DNA from: Reclinomonas americana ATCC 50394
Lineage: Eukaryota > Jakobida > Jakobea > Jakobida
Assembly: GCA_048213135.1 (NCBI GenBank)
Contig: PS015009.1
Coordinates: forward strand, 806,001 to 870,000
Direction: 5' to 3'
DNA length: 64,000 bases
In this document: positions 17,559 to 27,800 of the stretch, one piece after another
Position numbering within the stretch: the stretch's first letter is position 1
How the letters are laid out: each line of letters opens with the position of its first letter
Made by a program: the position numbers and the translations under genes
The notes under the pieces: generated by a model
Seen by the model: the letters and a program-made list of their open reading frames with translations, nothing else
What the model was told of the DNA's origin: nothing
The model's database searches: none

Positions 17559-18367
17559 GGCCCGGGGATCGGAAGAATATTGTTTCTTATCTGGGTCAGA
17601 CCTACCAGGTAAGTATCCGCTGGGCCTGCAAAACCATTGCATTGGCCAAATCCATGTATTACTATGATTCGGTCAGGGACGACAGTGAAGTGATCGTTAA
17701 GCTGCGGGAGCTGGCCGAGAATAAGCCTGCAGAGGGACAGGATAAGTTGTACGCACGTATCCGTCAACAAGGGTATAATTGGAATTATAAACGGGTGCGC
17801 AGGGTCTATCTGCTGATGGGTCTGAACAAGCGCAGCAAGCGGCGTAAACGCTTACCAGTTCGGGTAAAGGAACCATTGGTCAGGACAGAGGAACTGAACC
17901 GGAGCTGGTCTATGGATTTTATGCATGATACATTAATGAACAGCAGAAAGTTCCGCACGCTTAATATCATTGACGATTGTAACCGTAAAGCTCTGGCCAT
18001 TGAAGCAGACTTCAGCTTCCCCGCTCAAAGCGTGGTGGCTACACTCAAAAAAGTAATACATGAATATGGTAAACCTGACAAGATCCGGGTAGATAACGGC
18101 CCGGAGTTCATCAGTACATTGTTTACAGATTGGTGTCGGGGGCGAGGGATAACAGTGCAGCATATTCAACCTGGTAAGCCTTGTCAGAATGGATACATTG
18201 AACGCTTTAACAGGACTTACCGGCAGGATATTCTTGACGCTTATTTATTTGAAAGTATCCAACAAGTAAGAATGACCACCGAGGATTGGATCAATGACTA
18301 CAATAACCAAAGACCCAATGAAGCATTAAATGGGTTAACTCCTAAACAATTTGAAGAATCTCTTTAG
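17552..18367 (+). CDS. IS3-family transposase OrfB (DDE integrase core)
   Basis: Product of 271 residues if counted from the GTG at 17552; it is normally reached by -1 frameshifting from OrfA. The rve/integrase core has the catalytic triad Asp122 (SMDFM), Asp181 (VDNGPEF) and Glu217 (YIERFNR), the last two 35 residues apart as the family requires, and the usual end NDYNNQRPNEALNGLTP. All catalytic residues are present, so the element looks active. The 7-base overlap with OrfA and the A6G slippery run are intact. Confidence 0.93.
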   Translation: MVRPGDRKNIVSYLGQTYQVSIRWACKTIALAKSMYYYDSVRDDSEVIVKLRELAENKPAEGQDKLYARIRQQGYNWNYKRVRRVYLLMGLNKRSKRRKRLPVRVKEPLVRTEELNRSWSMDFMHDTLMNSRKFRTLNIIDDCNRKALAIEADFSFPAQSVVATLKKVIHEYGKPDKIRVDNGPEFISTLFTDWCRGRGITVQHIQPGKPCQNGYIERFNRTYRQDILDAYLFESIQQVRMTTEDWINDYNNQRPNEALNGLTPKQFEESL

Positions 18368-18411
18368 CTTTGAATAGTTAGTTTAAAACCGGTCCTAGTT
18401 TGGGGAGGGTT

Positions 18412-18841
18412 NNNNNNNNNNNNNNNNNNNNNNNNNNNNNNNNNNNNNNNNNNNNNNNNNNNNNNNNNNNNNNNNNNNNNNNNNNNNNNNNNNNNNNNNN
18501 NNNNNNNNNNNNNNNNNNNNNNNNNNNNNNNNNNNNNNNNNNNNNNNNNNNNNNNNNNNNNNNNNNNNNNNNNNNNNNNNNNNNNNNNNNNNNNNNNNNN
18601 NNNNNNNNNNNNNNNNNNNNNNNNNNNNNNNNNNNNNNNNNNNNNNNNNNNNNNNNNNNNNNNNNNNNNNNNNNNNNNNNNNNNNNNNNNNNNNNNNNNN
18701 NNNNNNNNNNNNNNNNNNNNNNNNNNNNNNNNNNNNNNNNNNNNNNNNNNNNNNNNNNNNNNNNNNNNNNNNNNNNNNNNNNNNNNNNNNNNNNNNNNNN
18801 NNNNNNNNNNNNNNNNNNNNNNNNNNNNNNNNNNNNNNNNN
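18412..18841. other. Scaffold gap (Ns)
   Basis: 430 unknown bases between the right end of the IS (missing only ACA) and RHS sequence beginning CATA. Confidence 0.95.
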
Positions 18842-19024
18842 CATATTGTTTTTAACATGCTCTTTAAACTCCTCGTCGCTGCCCACCTGCTCGAACCCGG
18901 AGGAAGAGCTCACCATCTTGAACTGCTTCCCGACTGAAGCCGAGACAAGCTATCAAACAGTATCCAGTTCAAATACGACCGCGGACGGCCACTCACCGTG
19001 GGTTGGTTGTTTAAAAAGTGGGTC
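18842..19024 (-). pseudogene. Orphan RHS module, 5' part of the core fragment (frameshifted)
   Basis: Reads on the minus strand like the RHS core of the full gene (about residues 1100-1155: [18 protein letters not shown], then [19 protein letters not shown]). Homology begins abruptly near 19020 with no start codon or signal peptide. Relative to the full gene there is a net 23-base insertion at about 18925-18955, which shifts the frame. Together with 15830-16853 it forms one displaced RHS core-plus-tip module, broken by this frameshift and by the IS. Confidence 0.75.
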
Positions 19025-19043
19025 TTAAAAAAAAGTAAACATA

Positions 19044-19162
19044 AAAAAGTCGATGAAAATATTTCATCGACTAAGATTGTATTGAAGACTTTGACAACCC
19101 GGACACAGTCCGGTAGAATTAAACGACACAAGTGATCTTGCAGAACACTTGCGCCAGAGAGG
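19044..19162 (+). repeat. Multi-hairpin repeat, copy R5 (complete A-B-C)
   Basis: Hairpin A AGTCGATGAAA-ATA-TTTCATCGACT (19048-19072), hairpin B CCGGACACAGTCCGG (19099-19113) and hairpin C with outer stem CAAGTG / CACTTG (about 19129-19150). The CAAGTG/CACTTG version differs from the CCAGTG/CACTGG version in both arms at the paired position. Confidence 0.88.
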
Positions 19163-19169
19163 GTAAAAA

Positions 19170-19294
19170 TAAAAAAGTCGATGAAATATGTTCATCGACT
19201 AAGATTGTATTAAAGACTTTGACAACCCGGACACAGTCCAGTAAAATTTACAGACACCAGTGACCCGCTGAAACGGAACACTGGCGCCAGGGCG
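19170..19294 (+). repeat. Multi-hairpin repeat, copy R6 (tandem with R5)
   Basis: Same A-B-C order, 128 bases after R5: hairpin A at 19176-19200, hairpin B with one mismatch (CCGGACACAGTCCAG) and hairpin C with outer stem CCAGTG / CACTGG. It ends 19 bases beyond the stop of the lipoprotein gene at 19314. Confidence 0.88.
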
Positions 19295-19313
19295 TTACTT
19301 TTTAAACAAATTG

Positions 19314-19961
19314 CTATTGTATGAAATTCTCATTCTTATACCCTTCTAAAATTTTTTTGATTTTACTTTCTGACGACAGAGTGGTATATAAATAGTACTC
19401 AGATTCTTGAAGATTAGCATTCCTAAATTTTGTAATAATAATATCATCAGAGTTAACCCCCTTTCCAAACGAAGACAAATAACTTCTCAAATTACTTTGA
19501 AGATTAAAACTTTCTTCCTTGAATGTTCCCTTTTTCTTCCATTCTTCATCAAAAAAGTCATAAAACTCAACATTAATCCCCCCAGTAGAATTTGTGAAAA
19601 GAATAAAATTTTTCAATAAGACTTTCGAGCCAGATTCATTGGCTTCGATAATATAGAAGTCTTTTGTTTTATCATTTAGCTTGGCAAATGCGGTCTTCAA
19701 GAATTTATATCGTATTGAGCTACGATTGAGGTCATCCATACTTTTTATAGCCCAATACTCCTTAAGAGATAAAACCCTATTGCTGTAAATACTTTTTTTC
19801 AAACTGTCTGACGTCGCTTCCATTTGCCTATTTAATGACCCCAAAGTAGATTTATTCCAATTTACAAAAACAGAGTCGAGTGACGGTTCGGAAGTTTGCA
19901 CTTGCCTATTAACAGAACAAGACAGAAAAATAAAGTACAGGAATGATATTAGTTTAAGCAT
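19314..19961 (-). CDS. Lipoprotein, candidate immunity protein of the RHS tip
   Basis: A 215-residue protein with a lipoprotein signal (hydrophobic residues 2-14, FLSC lipobox with Cys15). The mature part is charged and mixed alpha/beta (YDFFDEEWKKKGTF, NLRSYLSSFGKG); I recognise no domain. It starts only 9 bases after the stop of the RHS gene and shares its AT-rich composition, the classical position of a cognate immunity gene. Lipid anchoring would place it in the envelope, where it could meet an incoming tip before it reaches the cytoplasm. This role is inferred from position only. Confidence 0.65.
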   Translation of the reverse strand: MLKLISFLYFIFLSCSVNRQVQTSEPSLDSVFVNWNKSTLGSLNRQMEATSDSLKKSIYSNRVLSLKEYWAIKSMDDLNRSSIRYKFLKTAFAKLNDKTKDFYIIEANESGSKVLLKNFILFTNSTGGINVEFYDFFDEEWKKKGTFKEESFNLQSNLRSYLSSFGKGVNSDDIIITKFRNANLQESEYYLYTTLSSESKIKKILEGYKNENFIQ

Positions 19962-19970
19962 AAAAATATT

Positions 19971-22900
19971 TTAGTAAGGTGCTTTTCGTTTAACAATTTT
20001 ATTTTCGGTTCGTATTTTATTTTCAGTTTCCCTTGCTTTAAGTTCGCCATTAGACAATACTCCTTTTTGCTTACTGTCTGGATCCGTTTTTGCATGGTCA
20101 AAATTTTTATCATTCTTACCGTTCTTGATATCCTGTGCATGCCCTAATTCATGCCCCAAAAATATATAGGCAGGGGCTCCTAGCGTTTCGTCTTCATTAA
20201 CTACAGGAAGGGTTTTATCAGCCCCGTCATTTTTTTGATTCGGATTATACTCAATTGAAGAATTACTCCCTGTGCCATCTTGTGAACGCTCAGAATCTTC
20301 AGCTGTTGTTCGATGTTGACCATCTGGCGATTTATAGATTAAAACCTCCTTGTCAGATTTAATTAAATCGTTTATTAAGGCTGTTCCTGTAGCTTTATCT
20401 AAAATTGTACCGTTTACACCTGTTTGTGGTGTTCCAGTGAATTCAACCGTTTCCCCTTTAGGGATATCACTTGCCGCTACTACTTTGCCATTATCAAGTA
20501 GAACTAAATTTGTAGATGTAAGTTTTTGTAAATCGCTAAACGCTCGCTTTCTAAATGCCGCATCACCTGAAATAATGATATCAGTAGGCCCCATTCCATC
20601 AGGATCTGTAAACCTAAGAGGATTGTCAAATGCATAATTATAAGGACTCCACCTCCTCATTTTATCAGCTAACGGATCAACTACACCCCATCTTCCTACC
20701 TGCACATCATACATCCTCGCCCCATAATCATACCAGTCCAATCCAGATCCATCCGCAAACTCCTTACTCTGTAACTCCTTACCATTGTAATTATTCCTGT
20801 TTTCTATTCCTCCTGCTGCCTTACTGCTGATACCCGCCATTGTTAATCCAAAAGGATAGTAATGTGTCTCCTCCAGTATCTGGCTTCTGATATGCGTTAC
20901 CTGTAAATTATCAAAGAACACGTTGATGTTAGGCGTAGTATTGCTAACATAGATATAAAGATAACCGTTCTTATCTATTGGCATATTGCTTTTAACATGC
21001 TCTTTAAACTCCTCGTCGCTGCCCACCTGCTCGAACCCGGAGGAGGAACTCACCATCTTGAACTGCTCATCGAACAGTATCCAGTTTACATACGACCGCG
21101 GACGGCCACTCACCGCTGACTGACTGTTTAAAAAGTTCGTCATACCAGGGCTCAGCACACCACTGTTGATGATGTCTGATGCCGCTGTTACACCATGCAG
21201 CGTATTGGTATTGACAATACCGCCCGCCAGGGCCGCTATCAAATCTGTGAGCGGGTTGACCGGGGTGCCCGGCGTGGTGCCGTTGGTTTTGTACCAGCTG
21301 GTTACCCGAAGGCTGAACTTATCACCCGCCATCACCTTCAGTGTTATGGAAGGACCGATCTTGCTGCCGCTGCCATTGGTTTTGGCTACATAATCATTAG
21401 GACTGGTGTAGGTATCGGTAGGGTAACCGGTAATGCCCGATTTGGCCTGCCTTGTGGCGGGCAGGTTGGCATAAAATGTTTCTTCGGTTGCTGCCTGCGC
21501 CGTTTCCATACTGGCTACGGGGTAAGCGTCTGTCCGTGTTTCTTCGGTAAGCACCATGCGTACATTGCCCAGGTGGTCCTTAATAAAATAATCATAAGCG
21601 AAGTCCTGTGGTGTGGCACCAACTGCCGGTTTGAACCGGATACGCCCTTCCTCGTGACCGGCGAACTGCAGCTCATCAGTGTGGTTGGCCGGGTCATAGG
21701 GGTCGCCGTTACTATAGGTCTCGTACACCATACCACCGATATAGGTGGTTACCTTATCGAGGGAAGGTACACCCCTGCCCCGCTCCTCGTGCACCACTTT
21801 CTGCAGTTTGTTGCCTGCCGCATCATACACATAGTTGATGTTGCGGGCATAAGCCATGCTGCCCGTAGCATTCACAAACTCAGGAAGGTTCAGGTGGTTA
21901 TACGTAATGCCCGGCTGCGCCCAGATGCCGCCCATGTCGGCCAGGTCTTTATTCAGGTCCATGTTCATGTTGCCATTCACATCGTAACCGTAATCGTCGC
22001 CGCTGTTGCTGCCATCGGTAAAGTCGCCCAGTTTAAAAGCTGTTGCGGCATCGGCCACCTTCATGAGTTTATTGCTGAGGTTCGCGTAGGTGTAAACAAG
22101 TTCGTCTATCTTTTGCTTACCGCCCAGGTTAAGACCCCACTGCTGCATCATCCTGATATTGCCGTTCTCATCATAGGCTGTACCATTGTCGCTGCCGTCG
22201 CCCATTTTGCTGGTAAAGTCAACCTCGCTGTTGTTCCAGGTATTGTTGCTGTTGTGCTGTTTAAAGTCGCCTTTGAGCAAACGGTTCAGTTTGTCGTAAG
22301 TAAAATTATACTGACGTTCCACACCATCGCCCTTACTCTTCCATACCGTACCGGTGATATTACCGTTGTACTGTGAGGCGGCGTAGCTGGTGCCACTGGC
22401 CGATGATGTCGTTTTATCATACGCCAGCTCCATACCGAAGTAGTGGGACGTGCTGCCGCTGATGTACTCCTTGTTGAACCCATTCATCCAGCCCCGTACA
22501 TTGTACTCGTAATCCAGGTTCTCGAGCCCCGCGTTGCTGTTGTACTCCGGTGCCAGCGTCTTGCGTACCAGCTGACCCATTTTATCATACTGGTTGCTCA
22601 CCACGATCCTTTCCACGGGTGTGGCAGGGTAGGTGTTGCCGCCAACCGTTTGTGATATTTTCTTCTTTATTTGTTTCACCCGGTTGAGGGCGTCGTATTC
22701 TATTTTGCTGATGAGCTTTACCGTTTGCGCATTGGTACCCGCCACCTGTTGCTGCTGTACGCTCATGAGCGGCTGACCGCTGAAGTTGTACTGCGTGGTG
22801 GTGATATCGATACCACTCGTGATGTTGGAAGCTTTGCTTTGTATAGCCCGGCCGCGGTCGTCGTAAAATACGCTGCTCACCAGGCGGGTCTCGCTGCTCC

Positions 22901-24299
22901 AGTTGCTCTGCACGTTCAGGATCGTGCTCACCGTACCGGTCACCAGCCCCTTGGTCATGCTGCTTTGTGTAATCCCTTGCGCATAGTTGGTGGTATTGTT
23001 AACGGTATAAAAGAGTCCGTCGTTGCTGTTATCTTTGGTAGCGTAGGTACTGTTATAGTTGGAGGCCCAGCCATAGTTATCGTAAAAAGTGATCGTCAGC
23101 AGCTCGGGACTGCTGCCAGAGGGGAAGCTAGCCGTGGTGGTATAGCCAATGCTGCTGGTATTGGTACTCTCATACCGTCCTGCCGTTGCCATCAGCCCGT
23201 CTACGTAAGTCTGCATGCCGCTCTGCCCCGTATGGCTGCCATCGGTATAAAAGCCAGTCATCACCGGGCGATTCAGGTAATCGAACTTGGAAAAGATCCA
23301 ACGGTCGTTACCCCTCATATTACCGTCCTGCGTCAGTACCAGCCGGTCCCACTTATCATATACCATATACACTTCGGCGGCGCCGGGTACTTTTTTAATG
23401 CTCATCCTGTTCTTGCCATCATATTCATAACGGAAAGCCAGTTCGTTAAGCAGGTCGTTGTAATTACTTGTAGTGAGTGTGGAAGGCCAGCTATCGGTAA
23501 CCAGTTTGGCCACCGCTTTGGGTTGAAGTACCAGCCGCAGGTTACCATAATCATCATAGATATAGTAAGTGCTTAACCAGCCGGTGTAATCAGCATTGGG
23601 TGAAGTACTGGCCTGTACTTTTTTAAAGATCACTTTGCCTTCCTTGTCCTTATACTCCACTACTTCATTACCCGCTTCATCAGCCGTATGTATCTCTGTG
23701 AGCAGGCCTGCGGCATACTCACCTGTGATCTCGTAACTATTGGCGCCATTCACCTTCCATATCTTTACATGATCGCTGGCTTCATTATTATAATAGTGTA
23801 CCGTGGTGCCGCGGCCCGCGCCTACCCAGCTATTACCCGCAGGATAGGTTTTTACCGGGCGGTTCAGTGGACTGTTCTCCACGTCGGTATTACTGTAAAA
23901 ATAAGTCTCACCCTGTCCGCTGAGCTGCGTGCTGAAAAAACTGTTCTGCTCAGTAAGCGGGCTGCTTTTCAATGCCCCATCGGTGGTTGAAGACACATAC
24001 GGAAGGTACTTCTGCACCTCCCTGCCCAGCGCATCGTACACCACCGGGCTCACCACATCACCCTGCGTGCCGAACTTGGTAAAAAGTGAACCCTGCTTTA
24101 CCACCGTTTGCAAAGGGCGGCCCAAACCATCCACATAACCCGTGGTTTGCATTACTTCACTTACGGGGCGGGTGCTGAGCGTGGCCGGGTCGCTTACCGG
24201 AATCTTTGCCTCCCAGGTGCGTACATAACTGTTCGTCTGGCTAAAGGCAGCTTGTGCTATAAGGGTGATGAGTGCGACGATAAAAAGTTTCTTATACAT
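19971..24299 (-). CDS. RHS polymorphic toxin with M91-like zinc metallopeptidase tip
   Basis: A 1442-residue secreted RHS protein. Signal peptide about 1-20 (AQAAFSQ); DUF6443 N-terminal domain about 30-160 ([17 protein letters not shown]); RHS/YD repeats to about 1100 forming the expected shell; RHS-associated core about 1160-1232 ([45 protein letters not shown]). The last roughly 208 residues are the variable tip: YNP then HELGH at 1383-1387, a zincin motif, with a pattern resembling the M91 (NleD-like) effector peptidases. By family knowledge the tip is released from the shell and acts on a target-cell protein; the target is unknown. Composition turns AT-rich at the core-tip junction, a sign of tip exchange. 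Fourth gene of the 30505-19314 operon. Confidence 0.88.
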   Translation of the reverse strand: MYKKLFIVALITLIAQAAFSQTNSYVRTWEAKIPVSDPATLSTRPVSEVMQTTGYVDGLGRPLQTVVKQGSLFTKFGTQGDVVSPVVYDALGREVQKYLPYVSSTTDGALKSSPLTEQNSFFSTQLSGQGETYFYSNTDVENSPLNRPVKTYPAGNSWVGAGRGTTVHYYNNEASDHVKIWKVNGANSYEITGEYAAGLLTEIHTADEAGNEVVEYKDKEGKVIFKKVQASTSPNADYTGWLSTYYIYDDYGNLRLVLQPKAVAKLVTDSWPSTLTTSNYNDLLNELAFRYEYDGKNRMSIKKVPGAAEVYMVYDKWDRLVLTQDGNMRGNDRWIFSKFDYLNRPVMTGFYTDGSHTGQSGMQTYVDGLMATAGRYESTNTSSIGYTTTASFPSGSSPELLTITFYDNYGWASNYNSTYATKDNSNDGLFYTVNNTTNYAQGITQSSMTKGLVTGTVSTILNVQSNWSSETRLVSSVFYDDRGRAIQSKASNITSGIDITTTQYNFSGQPLMSVQQQQVAGTNAQTVKLISKIEYDALNRVKQIKKKISQTVGGNTYPATPVERIVVSNQYDKMGQLVRKTLAPEYNSNAGLENLDYEYNVRGWMNGFNKEYISGSTSHYFGMELAYDKTTSSASGTSYAASQYNGNITGTVWKSKGDGVERQYNFTYDKLNRLLKGDFKQHNSNNTWNNSEVDFTSKMGDGSDNGTAYDENGNIRMMQQWGLNLGGKQKIDELVYTYANLSNKLMKVADAATAFKLGDFTDGSNSGDDYGYDVNGNMNMDLNKDLADMGGIWAQPGITYNHLNLPEFVNATGSMAYARNINYVYDAAGNKLQKVVHEERGRGVPSLDKVTTYIGGMVYETYSNGDPYDPANHTDELQFAGHEEGRIRFKPAVGATPQDFAYDYFIKDHLGNVRMVLTEETRTDAYPVASMETAQAATEETFYANLPATRQAKSGITGYPTDTYTSPNDYVAKTNGSGSKIGPSITLKVMAGDKFSLRVTSWYKTNGTTPGTPVNPLTDLIAALAGGIVNTNTLHGVTAASDIINSGVLSPGMTNFLNSQSAVSGRPRSYVNWILFDEQFKMVSSSSGFEQVGSDEEFKEHVKSNMPIDKNGYLYIYVSNTTPNINVFFDNLQVTHIRSQILEETHYYPFGLTMAGISSKAAGGIENRNNYNGKELQSKEFADGSGLDWYDYGARMYDVQVGRWGVVDPLADKMRRWSPYNYAFDNPLRFTDPDGMGPTDIIISGDAAFRKRAFSDLQKLTSTNLVLLDNGKVVAASDIPKGETVEFTGTPQTGVNGTILDKATGTALINDLIKSDKEVLIYKSPDGQHRTTAEDSERSQDGTGSNSSIEYNPNQKNDGADKTLPVVNEDETLGAPAYIFLGHELGHAQDIKNGKNDKNFDHAKTDPDSKQKGVLSNGELKARETENKIRTENKIVKRKAPY

Positions 24300-24363
24300 A
24301 AAATCAATTACGAATGACTAATTATTAATTACGGTTGCTTTACAACAACTTGACCGGTTTATT

Positions 24364-24888
24364 TTATTCACCGGTATGCTGTACTGCAGTTTGTATAGCG
24401 GTGCCAATGGGACTGACACTGCTGTCGAACAGCCCTACCAGGTTGCCTTTCCTGTCTACCAGGAATTTCTGAAAATCCGTTTCCGCTGTGGCGTCAACAT
24501 GGCCGTTGAAATTCCTGCTGGCCAGCCAGCGGAATATCATATTAATTTCCGGCCCTCTTACCTTCGACAGGTCGGCTATGGGAAAGGTGATGCCAAGACT
24601 GTCACGCATATGGTGCAGCAGTGCGGCACCGCTGCGGGGCTCGGTCCCGAAACTGTTGCTGGGAAAAGCTACTACCACCAGGCTGTCGTGGTACAGTTGA
24701 TACAATTGTTCCAGTTGCACCAGTTGTCCTGCACGCGGACTTGCACTGGCTGTATTTACGATGAGTATTTTTTTACCCTGGAAACTGCTGAAACTCATGG
24801 TTTCGTTATCAAGGGAAGGAACATGAATGGAATAGATGCTTACGGTAGTGACCGCCGTTACCAGTATTGCTATTAATGTCTTTATCAT
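24364..24888 (-). CDS. Glutathione-peroxidase-like protein lacking all catalytic residues
   Basis: 174 residues; one hydrophobic N-terminal helix (about 3-20, uncleaved anchor or signal), then a thioredoxin-fold glutathione peroxidase domain (FQGKKILIVNTAS, VVVAFPSNSFG, GITFPIADLSKVRGPEINMIFRWL, FQKFLVDRKGNLVG). Against the intact paralogue at 55856 the catalytic tetrad is gone: Cys to Ser50, Gln deleted in the FG-TEP loop, Trp to Thr137 and Asn to Asp138. The frame is intact, so it looks like a retained pseudoenzyme rather than a decaying gene. It lies between the two RHS-type genes, 11 bases after one and 64 bases before the other, and so is probably co-expressed with them. A binding or chaperone role is possible; peroxidase activity is not expected. 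Confidence 0.85.
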   Translation of the reverse strand: MIKTLIAILVTAVTTVSIYSIHVPSLDNETMSFSSFQGKKILIVNTASASPRAGQLVQLEQLYQLYHDSLVVVAFPSNSFGTEPRSGAALLHHMRDSLGITFPIADLSKVRGPEINMIFRWLASRNFNGHVDATAETDFQKFLVDRKGNLVGLFDSSVSPIGTAIQTAVQHTGE

Positions 24889-24899
24889 AATTATTTATA

Positions 24900-27800
24900 T
24901 CAGTTAGAAAGTGATTCATACATACAGGAAGCGTCGGAACATTCGGTGAAAGGCCCGCTGGATGAGCCGTCGCTCCAGTGATAATAATAGGTACACAGCC
25001 ACATGCCCGTACAGCATCCCGGCGTGGTATTGTTCTTTCCACACTGTACCGACGACACATACAGTTTCCTTGCCGTCTCGCAGGTACAGTTGATGATCTT
25101 TTTATCTGCCCCGGTGCAAGTGATCGTTTCGGTGATAGGCGGGCTGCTGGTGCTGTTGTCACTCCATTTGTAGTGGTAGGTAACCGTGTAGGAGCCACCG
25201 CCATTATCAGTTACACCGTCACATATCTTCTGGCCGGTTTCGCAAACGCAGCCGATCTGCTTTTTATCCACGCCGGTACAGGCGGGCTGGGTCTCGGTGA
25301 AAGAAGGGCTCACACTGCCATCGCTCCACTGGTAGTGCAGGTAATTGATCCAGGTGCCATTGGAACCGGGCAGACTTTGTTCGCACACTTTAACGCCCAG
25401 TTCGCAGGCGCAGCTTACGAATTTGTAACCGAGGCCTGTGCAGTTGACATTATTGGCACAACTACCGTTCATATTCGCATACAGCTGCCCGTTGGTGGCC
25501 AGGTCGGCAGCCGCCTGTGCATCCACCACGGATTGTGATACTGTTGATACATACTGTCCTGCAGGTACGATATAGGTCACATTCGAACCGGTGAGGCCCG
25601 GGTCGCAATTCTGGCATTGGTAGCTCTGGCTTACCGCGGTATTGTAATACAGCGTAGGACCAGTGAGCCCGCTTGGTGTAGTATACACATACTCATTCTT
25701 TTTTATGGCATTACCATCCTGGTCTTTGATCAGCTGCAACCTGTTGAACTCATCGTACGTGTATGTATTTGTACGGTTATTCGGATCGGTAATGGAGCTG
25801 ATACCCGCCAGGTGTTTGTAAGTATAGGTGGTAACCTGTGCGGCTGGCAAGCCGGTGCGGATATGATTCAGTTCATCACGCAGTGACTGGCCATCGAGAC
25901 TTTGCAGGGCGCTCATGCTAACTGTAAGCTGTGCCGTTGCCTGCGCATAAGTAGCGCCAACGATCTTTGCCACGGGGTACTTGTAATCATATCCCCAGAT
26001 GATGGCATTCTGCACTTCATTCTTGCTCTTGTATTGCAGGATGTTGCCCTTGCTGTCGTACTGGTCGATGGTGCCTTCGGTTTCCAGTGCATTGCCTTTA
26101 ACCGACTGCTCCAACGATACGGGTTCGTAGTTACTGCTGCCAACATGAGCATAATTTGTTTTTACTTCCGATACGGGTATTGCCGTGCTGGAAGGAGGCA
26201 CCAGTTCCGTTTTCACATCCACCACCTTAGAAATGATATTGTTACTGATCATGGCGTTGTAATCGCCGGTACCTGCATAGTCATGAGGATATTTATAGGT
26301 TGTTCTTATGGTTTGCCCTTTACTGTTCAGCGTTTCCGTTTTGGTAAGCTGGTAGTGCTGGGTGCTGCCATAAGTAGAGTTGACCACTGATGTTACCGGG
26401 TTAAGGCCGTTCTCATCATACAGGGTTTCTGTAGTGGCCAGCGGAGTAATGCGGTTGGAAAGCACATGGTACCTGCCCACATCATAACTCTTCATAACAA
26501 CTTGCAGGAAATAAATACAGCCGGATGTACTGCAACCAGGGGATGGCTCCGATGGTTCGTTTGCCGGGCCTGCAACAGCATAACCATATATGGTATTGGC
26601 AGCGCTGGCGTCTGTTTGATAAGTATACTCCGTCTTTTTAACCGGCACCAGTGTACCCAGGGCGGTTTTCTTTACAACGGTTTCCGATATCGGGCTGGCG
26701 TTACCCAGGGAACTGAAGTTCGACATCGGCGCAGATTCAATAGGTTTATTCCACAGCACTTGTGGCGTTACGTCATAGCCGGTAAGGAATTTGGATTCCG
26801 TTCCGCCTCCTTCAAAGTTTTCGCCAATACCTTCCGTTACGGCTGTGTAGCTGATAAGGCTGTTATTGAACACACCGATGTTATTAACGGATGCGGAGTT
26901 AAGCACATAGTATTTAAACGCCAGGACTCCGTCGGCTGTACCCGGACAGGCAATCGAGGTTTTCATTTCGCTCCAGTATACCGGTTTCCTGGAATAGAAA
27001 AGGGATGAATGATTCAGGTCATCGAGAGGACCATAATAGTATTTTTTTACCATTGCCTGGTCTCCGGGATTGGCGGTCGCGATCCTTTCCACTCTCACAC
27101 CACCCACTACCCTTTCTGTAGGAGCGGGTAAAGGCTCGTTGGGCGTGTACTGCAACGTGATCAGCGTAGTGGCCATTGTTCCCCATGATGTCATGGTGAT
27201 TTTATAATCCGTACCTGTTGGCCATACAGCCGGGAGCGTAAGCAATCTATCTACCTCATCACCCGGGAGAAACTCTTCGTCAAACAGGATAGAATTGTCC
27301 GAAACTTTTGTAACCGTCACTTTTCCTTTCACAATCGGGGCCGGCGGAGGAGGAATGGTGCCGTTGGCCCTGCAATTGATGTGCAGTTTTACATACTGCG
27401 ATGTCAGGCTTGGTATATGAAAAGTCCTGTATTTAGATTCAGGACTTCCTGCACCGCTTCCTGTTACGTCGCAGGACAAAATATTCCTGGTAGTATAGCT
27501 TGCGTTGATATCCGAATAGGTATTGGGCTGGTAAAAGAAGGTACTGGTACCTCCTGTTGGATACACAATCTTTTGCAGCATCCCTTTTTGTGCATAGCTA
27601 AACTGCGGTTCACGATTCGCTTTAGCATCGGGGAATATGCCTTTGACCACTTCATCTTCCGGCAACGGAACGAAACTGGTATTTACCCTGCCATTGAAAT
27701 AGCCCCAGTGATCCTGGGAGAAGGATAACCTTGAAGGCCTTCCTTCGGGATCGATATAACTGAAGTAATGCGTTTTGCCTACGGTGCCTGATGGGGCTTT

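Larger units (their letters stand above)
16854..18845 (+). mobile_element. IS3-family (IS407-group-like) insertion sequence, split by scaffold gaps
   Basis: The resolved part runs 17230-18411 (1182 bases). Its left end begins TGTAACCCCTCC and its right end, on the other strand, reads AACCCTCCCC, so the terminal inverted repeats start TGTAACCC with ACA missing at the right contig edge. The flank at 16854-16856 (TGT before the Ns) looks like the first bases of the same element, and the RHS sequence on both sides carries CATA (16850-16853 and 18842-18845), which fits a 4-bp target duplication. The element therefore sits inside the orphan RHS module, and the N runs are probably not real sequence. 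Confidence 0.85.

Noticed and set aside
16839-18916. ORFs made largely of X residues
   Set aside because: They cross the N runs and carry no sequence information.
11591-19294. Hairpin repeats as integron attC sites
   Set aside because: The order and inverted hairpins recall attC, but I find no RYYYAAC/GTTRRRY core pair at the ends and no integrase in the window.
21195-23576. Long plus-strand ORFs (393 and 301 codons) opposite the RHS gene
   Set aside because: Antisense shadows of a GC-rich RHS coding sequence; the minus strand has signal peptide, RHS repeats and core.
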